DNA from: Bacteroidota bacterium
GTDB lineage: Bacteria > Bacteroidota > Bacteroidia > NS11-12g > UBA9320
Length of the DNA: 10,732 bases
Direction: 5' to 3'
NCBI GenBank assembly: GCA_947499775.1
Contig: CANMPY010000035.1
Location: forward strand, 1-10,732
The notes under the pieces are model-generated. The model was not told the origin of the DNA. It ran no database searches and was given only the letters and a program-made list of their open reading frames with translations. Positions 6,677 to 10,732 of the stretch are shown here, piece by piece. The stretch's first letter is position 1. Every line of letters begins with the position of its first letter. Made by a program: the position numbers and the translations under genes.

Positions 6677-7806
6677 CAATCAATCATCCCGGCAATCGTC
6701 TCAGCAGTAATACCCGACAATGCCACACCCATTCCGCCCATTCTTACTCCAGCAATTACATTAGGTGAAACCCGTTCAATAATGGGCAATTTGTCCTTTC
6801 CAAAAGCCATGATACCGGCCCATCGGCAGTCTATTTCATAATTGGTGTCCGGAATTATTAAGGTTTGTAAATAATGATCTAAACTGGTTTGAATATCATC
6901 ATTCAAAACTATTTCAGTTGTGTTTTCTCCTTCTATATTTTCGTTCCGTCCTCCTCCAAAAATAATTCGGTTTCCATAATTTCGGAAATAATAATAACCC
7001 TGCCGAAAATGAAAAATACCTTTGAATTTTAAACCCTGAATGGGCTGTGTGGCCAATATTTGTCCACGCCCGGGTACTACATCCATAGCCGGGAAAAACT
7101 GTTTTGAAAATGCATTCGTGCTAAAAATTAAGGTTTGGCAAGTAAATTTTGGTGTTTCTTTTATCAGATTATGATTGGCAATTACCTCACAATTTTTTCC
7201 GATATCATTAAAATCTAAAACCTCCATTCCGTTCATAATAATTACCCCAAGGCTTGTGGTGTATTGCCAAAGGTTATACATCAACAATCCCGAATCAACC
7301 TGACCTTCGCAACTATTGGTTATAAATTGGCTGATATTTTTAGGGTTAAAACCATATTCACTCACTTTTGAAATATCAGTTTTAAAAACGTCCGTATTCA
7401 AAATTGGTTTAAGATTTTGGTTCATAATTTTCAATTCTTCACGTTCGAATGATTCATCATCAAACAATAGTTCACCGCCGCCTGTAGTTAGATAGCCCAT
7501 CTTTTCTTTTCCTAACCTTTTCTTATGAACCTCCAATCCTTTAACCCGCCATTCAATAAGTTGAAGGGCTTTTTCTAAGCCATTTTGGTTTATATCATCG
7601 CGTATTTCCGAAAAACTTCCAAAGCATGCAAATCCGGCATTTCGGGTGCTGGCTCCTAATGGCCAACTTCCACGCTCTAATATTAGAATATTTTTTTTTG
7701 GATATTTTTCCTTAATGGCACACGCTGCTGATAGTCCGTTGATACCGCCACCTACAATAATAATATCGTAGTGTAAAAAACTATTTTTTTCCCAAAAACT
7801 TAGCAT
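6676..7806 (-). CDS. FAD-dependent oxidoreductase, DAO (glycine oxidase/DadA-like) family
   Basis: The 376-residue protein is a member of the large D-amino-acid oxidase/glycine oxidase/sarcosine oxidase superfamily, which oxidises amine or hydroxy-acid substrates using bound FAD. The N-terminal dinucleotide-binding motif is IIIVGGGINGLSAA (GxGxxG at 19-24), followed by the acidic end of strand two in LILERG (E44). The GASTRNAGFACFG segment (51-63) is the family's FAD-contact loop. The C-terminus carries the second FAD-binding signature, with RWAGIMAFGKDKLPII and GVRMGGMGVALSG. The substrate cannot be told from sequence; a cytoplasmic location is expected since there is no signal peptide. It is the last gene of a likely operon, starting three bases after the barrel-like gene's stop. 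The first 12 residues ahead of the FAD motif are slightly long, and no better start is visible. Confidence 0.83.
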   Translation of the reverse strand: MLSFWEKNSFLHYDIIIVGGGINGLSAACAIKEKYPKKNILILERGSWPLGASTRNAGFACFGSFSEIRDDINQNGLEKALQLIEWRVKGLEVHKKRLGKEKMGYLTTGGGELLFDDESFEREELKIMNQNLKPILNTDVFKTDISKVSEYGFNPKNISQFITNSCEGQVDSGLLMYNLWQYTTSLGVIIMNGMEVLDFNDIGKNCEVIANHNLIKETPKFTCQTLIFSTNAFSKQFFPAMDVVPGRGQILATQPIQGLKFKGIFHFRQGYYYFRNYGNRIIFGGGRNENIEGENTTEIVLNDDIQTSLDHYLQTLIIPDTNYEIDCRWAGIMAFGKDKLPIIERVSPNVIAGVRMGGMGVALSGITAETIAGMID

Positions 7807-7809
7807 TGA

Positions 7810-8556
7810 CTAAAAAAACATGCCTATACACAGCCCTGTTAAGGGTTTTAAACCAAAATCAAATCCTTTATAGTCTTCGCCTTTTTCTGTCTTCGACGTG
7901 AATTCATCGAAATTTTGGATTTGACTTGTTTCAGTTAAAAAATTAGATTCCCCTTTTTGATAGACAATCGCGAATTTTGCTTCTAGGGCAGTGTAAAAGC
8001 GTTTGCCAAATGTATAGGTTAAGCCAATGGGTAGTCCTAAACCGAATGAATATAATTTGCTTTTATTGCGAATTTTAATATTTACCCTCTGCTTTGTAGT
8101 GTCAAATCCACCACCATTGCTTATCAAAACAACCCCTTCGGCAGATTGATACATATCGTCCATCATAAATATTAGGTCTAAGCCATAGTAATACGAAAAG
8201 TTAGATTGTACGATAATGTGATTGCGTTGAATGCCAAGCATTAATCCATAACGAATGTTTCGGCCTGGATTATATCGTAAAATAGTATCTTGATTGAACG
8301 ATCCAAACTGACCCGAAGTGTTAAAATTTCCTTTTCGATCCTTGCTGTCAAGTTTGCCATCTAGGGCTAATTGTATCCTTAGTTGGTACTTGTTATCTAA
8401 GGCATATTTATAGAATAATGAAGGAACAACTATCGCTTGGTTCTTAATGATTAAGCCAGCCATATTTAACCCAAGGTCCTGTTTCAGCATTTTTTGAGCA
8501 CTAGCTAAAAAGCAAAAACACAATAGAATAACGCTAAATGTACTTTTTATTTTCAT
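7810..8556 (-). CDS. Exported outer-membrane beta-barrel-like protein of unknown function
   Basis: I do not recognise a named family. The 248 residues start with a clear signal peptide (MKIKSTFSVILLCFCFLASAQ, cleavage near residue 20). The rest alternates short aromatic or hydrophobic strands with polar turns (IVVPSLFYKYAL, YQLRIQLALDG, IRYGLMLGI, IIVQSNFSYYYGLD, YSFGLGLPIGLTYTFG, FYTALEAKFAIVY) and ends in an aromatic residue (GMFF), the usual look of a small outer-membrane beta-barrel. There is no catalytic or lipobox motif. It is sandwiched between engB (14 bases upstream) and the FAD oxidoreductase (3 bases downstream), so it is probably transcribed from the engB promoter. Position does not reveal a role. 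Confidence 0.72.
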   Translation of the reverse strand: MKIKSTFSVILLCFCFLASAQKMLKQDLGLNMAGLIIKNQAIVVPSLFYKYALDNKYQLRIQLALDGKLDSKDRKGNFNTSGQFGSFNQDTILRYNPGRNIRYGLMLGIQRNHIIVQSNFSYYYGLDLIFMMDDMYQSAEGVVLISNGGGFDTTKQRVNIKIRNKSKLYSFGLGLPIGLTYTFGKRFYTALEAKFAIVYQKGESNFLTETSQIQNFDEFTSKTEKGEDYKGFDFGLKPLTGLCIGMFF

Positions 8557-8570
8557 AATTGATAATGTAT

Positions 8571-9170
8571 TTACATCGGAATTTTTAAAGCAGAATCTAT
8601 AAATTTAAGAATTTCTTTGCGTCCAAACCCTTTTTCGGCCGAAGTAAGGAGGTAGGAAGGAATCGTATTCCATGTTTTTTTTAATTCAAGGCATAAGGCT
8701 TCTACATTTTGCTCTACCAACTTGCCTTTATCTTTGTCTGTTTTTGTAAATACCAAACAAATTGGAAGCCCTGAAGATCCACACTTTGAAATAAATTCTA
8801 AATCTATTTTTTGAGGTGGTAATCGACTATCAATTAATATGAATAAACAATAAAGGTTTTCTCGTTTAATAACATAATTCGTAATCAGGCTATCAAATAC
8901 TTTTTTATCTCCTTTCGAAACCCTGGCATAGCCATAGCCAGGTAAATCAACTAGATTCCATTTTTCGTTGATTAAAAATTGATTAATAAGTTTTGTTTTT
9001 CCAGGGGTTGATGACGTTTTGGCTAAGCCCTTATTATTGCATAGCATATTGATTAGAGACGACTTACCAACATTGCTTCGCCCTATAAATGCAAATTCAG
9101 GTCGTGGTTCAAAAACCATCTGACTAAACTCTCCATACGATTTTACAAAACGGGCTGATTGAATCTCCAT
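8571..9170 (-). CDS. engB: EngB (YihA/YsxC) ribosome-biogenesis GTPase
   Basis: EngB is an essential TRAFAC-class GTPase needed for assembly of the large ribosomal subunit (it is not a replication protein, despite older names for cell-cycle effects). The 199-residue product has the full set of G motifs: G1 GRSNVGKSS (30-38), G2 STPGKT (Thr 55), G3 DLPGYG (75-80), G4 TKTD (142-145) and G5 TSAEKG. The length is normal. I chose the ATG at 9170, which gives MEIQSARFVKS, the usual beginning of the family. The frame stays open to 9251, but that 27-residue extension has no family similarity and would overlap the start of ubiE. First gene of a likely three-gene minus-strand operon, divergent from ubiE. 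Confidence 0.95.
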   Translation of the reverse strand: MEIQSARFVKSYGEFSQMVFEPRPEFAFIGRSNVGKSSLINMLCNNKGLAKTSSTPGKTKLINQFLINEKWNLVDLPGYGYARVSKGDKKVFDSLITNYVIKRENLYCLFILIDSRLPPQKIDLEFISKCGSSGLPICLVFTKTDKDKGKLVEQNVEALCLELKKTWNTIPSYLLTSAEKGFGRKEILKFIDSALKIPM

Positions 9171-9188
9171 ATAGCTTCCAAAGCTATA
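9170..9188. repeat. Palindrome in the engB-ubiE divergent promoter (candidate operator)
   Basis: TATAGCTT and AAGCTATA form a perfect 8-bp inverted repeat around CCA. It lies over the engB -7 element and the position expected for the ubiE -33 element, and its left end is the A of the engB start codon. A protein bound here could affect both promoters. No regulator gene is adjacent, so the operator role is inferred. Confidence 0.5.
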
Positions 9189-9206
9189 GCAATAGACGTA
9201 TATTTG
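9176..9206 (+). promoter_or_regulatory. ubiE operon promoter
   Basis: TATATTTG (9199-9206) is a perfect TAnnTTTG -7 element, 8 bases before the ubiE ATG. At a 20-base spacing the upstream triplet is TTC (9176-9178), one base off TTG. The element directly abuts the engB -33 TTG on the opposite strand, so the two promoters interlock. Confidence 0.62.
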
Positions 9207-9209
9207 CAA
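9180..9209 (-). promoter_or_regulatory. engB operon promoter
   Basis: On the minus strand TTG (9209-9207), a 20-base spacer and TAGCTTTG (9187-9180) match the Bacteroidota promoter form TTG-N17-23-TAnnTTTG without mismatch. The -7 element ends 8 bases before the engB ATG, so the mRNA leader would be only a few bases. This also supports the start at 9170. Confidence 0.7.
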
Positions 9210-9214
9210 GCTTA

Positions 9215-9934
9215 ATGGACGTAAGGCCTGATATAAAATCATCCGAATCAAAAAAAAAACAAGTTGAACACATGTTCGACTCTATTAGTCCTAAATATGA
9301 TTTTCTAAATCATACGCTTTCTTTAGGAATCGACAAAATATGGAGACAAAAAACCATAGATGCCTTGAAAGATTTACAACCAAAAAAAATATTGGATGTG
9401 GCTACAGGTACAGGCGACTTGGCTATTGAAGCCCTTAGGTTAAATCCAGACAGTATTATTGGTATAGATATTTCGGAAGGGATGCTTGCCATTGGAAAAT
9501 TGAAAATTGAAAAGGCAGGATTATCAAAAATAAAGTTAGAGAAGGGGGATTCTGAAAGCATTAATTACCCTGATTCTGAGTTTGATGCCGTTACGGTAGC
9601 TTTTGGGGTGCGCAACTTTGGAAACCTTGAAAAAGGACTTTCCGAAATGTTAAGAGTTTTAAGAAAAGATGGTCAAGTGGCTATTCTTGAATTTTCAAAA
9701 CCCAAAGCATTTCCATTTAAGCAGGGATATGCTTTTTATTTTAATATAATACTTCCGCTTATTGGTAAACTATTTTCAAAAAATAATAACGCCTATACGT
9801 ATTTGCCTCAATCGGTTAATGCTTTTCCGGATGGGGACATGTTTATTAATATTTTGACAAAATGTGGATACCGAAAGTGTAAACAACAGCGTTTTATGTT
9901 TGGAATTTGTACCCTTTACCTAGCAGTTAAATAA
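9215..9934 (+). CDS. ubiE: UbiE/MenG demethylmenaquinone methyltransferase
   Basis: This S-adenosylmethionine-dependent methyltransferase carries out the last step of menaquinone synthesis, methylating demethylmenaquinone; Bacteroidota use menaquinone, so the ubiquinone reaction is not expected. The 239 residues are of normal length and show the family signature near the start (FDSISPKYDFLNHTLS, about 21-36), SAM motif I LDVATGTGD (60-68), the acidic IGIDIS end of strand two (D84), and the UbiE block FGVRNFGNLEKGLSEM with RVLRKDGQVAILEFSKP (about 130-163). The ATG at 9215 gives a standard N-terminus. It is divergent from engB and only three bases upstream of porT, consistent with an operon; ubiE next to porT is an arrangement I know from other Bacteroidota. 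Confidence 0.95.
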   Translation: MDVRPDIKSSESKKKQVEHMFDSISPKYDFLNHTLSLGIDKIWRQKTIDALKDLQPKKILDVATGTGDLAIEALRLNPDSIIGIDISEGMLAIGKLKIEKAGLSKIKLEKGDSESINYPDSEFDAVTVAFGVRNFGNLEKGLSEMLRVLRKDGQVAILEFSKPKAFPFKQGYAFYFNIILPLIGKLFSKNNNAYTYLPQSVNAFPDGDMFINILTKCGYRKCKQQRFMFGICTLYLAVK

Positions 9935-9937
9935 CAA

Positions 9938-10630
9938 ATGAAAAAGCTAATTATTGGTGTTTTATCTGTTTTAGTAAGTCAAGTATCCTTGGCCCAAATG
10001 AATGACCCCCTGTATGATCTGAATCAAAAAGTGCATTTTGGTTTTTCAATTATTGGCACACAAGGGAAAATGAAATTTACCCGAAATCAAAATTTCTTTA
10101 CGATAGATAACGATACGATAGATAACATTACCTCGAAAAATTATCCTGGTTTAGGGGTGGGAGGAATAATGAATTTTCATTTAAATGAATTTTGGGATTT
10201 AAGAACTATGGTTATTGTTCAGGTTATGTCGCAGCGAGATTTGACTTACCATTTTAAAGGAGGGGCAAAAAAAACAGCCATGTTGCAGTCTACCTATTTC
10301 GAAATACCATTGCTTGTGAAATATAAATCGGTTAGGCATAAAAACTTCAGGTGCTATGTAATTGGTGGTCTTGGGTATAGGTATAATTTTACAAGCGATG
10401 CCGAAACACAAAGAAGTTCTTCGAAACCTATTGTTGGGCTTCATCCATCTACTTTTAATTATGATGTGGGTTTTGGTTTAGATTTATACTACCCTTATTT
10501 CAAATTTTCGCCCGAAATAAAAATTAGCAACGACATTGGAAGTGCATTAATTTCTGATAAATATAATTTTACACGAACGTTGGGTGGTTTATACCCAAAA
10601 CTCATCCAATTTTCACTTCATTTTGAGTAA
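9938..10630 (+). CDS. porT: PorT, type IX secretion system outer-membrane component
   Basis: PorT (SprT in flavobacteria) is a membrane-associated beta-barrel-type protein required for the T9SS, which exports adhesins, proteases and gliding proteins carrying a C-terminal signal. The 230-residue product begins with a signal peptide (MKKLIIGVLSVLVSQVSLAQ). It continues with barrel-like alternation (VHFGFSIIG, PGLGVGGIMNFHLNEFWDLRT, STYFEIPLLVKYKS, YVIGGLGYRYNF, YDVGFGLDLYYPYFKFSPEIKIS) and ends with QFSLHFE. The length fits the family. Position right after ubiE is characteristic. Many outer-membrane proteins share the general PorT-like fold, so the name rests on both length and context. It ends with a TAA directly followed by the tgt ATG. 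Confidence 0.87.
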   Translation: MKKLIIGVLSVLVSQVSLAQMNDPLYDLNQKVHFGFSIIGTQGKMKFTRNQNFFTIDNDTIDNITSKNYPGLGVGGIMNFHLNEFWDLRTMVIVQVMSQRDLTYHFKGGAKKTAMLQSTYFEIPLLVKYKSVRHKNFRCYVIGGLGYRYNFTSDAETQRSSSKPIVGLHPSTFNYDVGFGLDLYYPYFKFSPEIKISNDIGSALISDKYNFTRTLGGLYPKLIQFSLHFE

Positions 10631-10732
10631 ATGAAGTTTACCCTACAAAAAATAGATCCTTATAGTAAGGCACGCACAGGTAGCATTGAAACCGATCACG
10701 GTACCATACAAACGCCTATTTTTATGCCCGTG
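10631..10732 (+). CDS. tgt: Tgt, tRNA-guanine transglycosylase (queuine/preQ1 insertion); 3' truncated by window edge
   Basis: Only the first 34 codons are present. They read MKFTLQKIDPYSKARTG, then SIETDHGTIQTPIFMPV, which is the highly conserved N-terminus of bacterial tRNA-guanine transglycosylase: basic ARTG, then H/G-containing turn, then TPIFMPVGT (cut after MPV). The enzyme swaps guanine for preQ1 at position 34 of GUN-anticodon tRNAs, in queuosine synthesis. Its ATG follows the porT stop with no gap, so it is the third gene of the ubiE-porT-tgt transcript. The catalytic Asp residues and zinc site lie beyond the window. Confidence 0.92.
   Translation, partial: MKFTLQKIDPYSKARTGSIETDHGTIQTPIFMPV

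Noticed and set aside
9171..9251. 27-residue N-terminal extension of engB (open frame to 9251)
   Set aside because: It would overlap the ubiE start, runs through both promoters, and has no resemblance to the EngB N-terminus; the ATG at 9170 gives the family's usual beginning.
1..10732. CRISPR array, tRNA or rRNA genes, insertion sequence or integration site
   Set aside because: No spaced direct repeats, cloverleaf-like sequence, transposase-like frame or terminal inverted repeats were seen; the genes are closely packed and look chromosomal.

Overview
The window is AT-rich and comes from a member of the Bacteroidota, probably one of the Cytophaga/Sphingobacterium/Chitinophaga-type lineages. 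It carries the response regulator PorX and the outer-membrane protein PorT, both specific to the type IX secretion system (T9SS) of this phylum. It also has a transketolase split into two genes, exported proteins whose signal peptides end in Ala-Gln, and promoter -7 elements of the Bacteroidota form TAnnTTTG. No clear Shine-Dalgarno sequences decide the starts. The closest genus cannot be named from the sequence alone.

Layout. Bases 1-1406 are the 3' nine-tenths of porX (start outside the window). Bases 1563-4856 form a same-strand cluster: transketolase N-terminal subunit, an exported von Willebrand A (VWA) protein, then transketolase C-terminal subunit. Bases 4858-5339 on the minus strand hold a toxin-antitoxin pair with a YoeB-type RNase toxin. 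Bases 5435-6643 on the plus strand encode an exported TlpA-like thioredoxin-fold protein. Bases 6676-9170 on the minus strand form a likely operon, engB, an outer-membrane barrel-like protein and a DAO-family FAD oxidoreductase. Bases 9215-10732 on the plus strand form a likely operon, ubiE, porT and tgt (tgt runs off the end).

How the parts work together. Most genes are chromosomal housekeeping: pentose-phosphate carbon shuffling, ribosome assembly (EngB), menaquinone methylation (UbiE) and queuosine tRNA modification (Tgt). Two T9SS functions sit at the two ends, the regulator PorX and the membrane component PorT. The toxin-antitoxin pair is the only clearly accessory module. I see no insertion sequence, integrase, CRISPR array, tRNA or rRNA. 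No gene-free stretch exceeds 300 bases; the longest is 1407-1562.

The most interesting signals are regulatory and organisational. engB and ubiE are divergent with only 44 bp between start codons; their promoter elements interlock and an 8-bp-arm palindrome lies across them. At three starts (antitoxin, engB, ubiE), and less perfectly at a fourth (transketolase N), the -7 element lies exactly 8 bases before the ATG, which predicts leaderless or nearly leaderless mRNAs. The two transketolase halves are separated by an unrelated exported VWA gene. A near-perfect 17-bp stem fills the space between two convergent genes from stop codon to stop codon. I did not find a clearly novel multi-gene defence or metabolic system.
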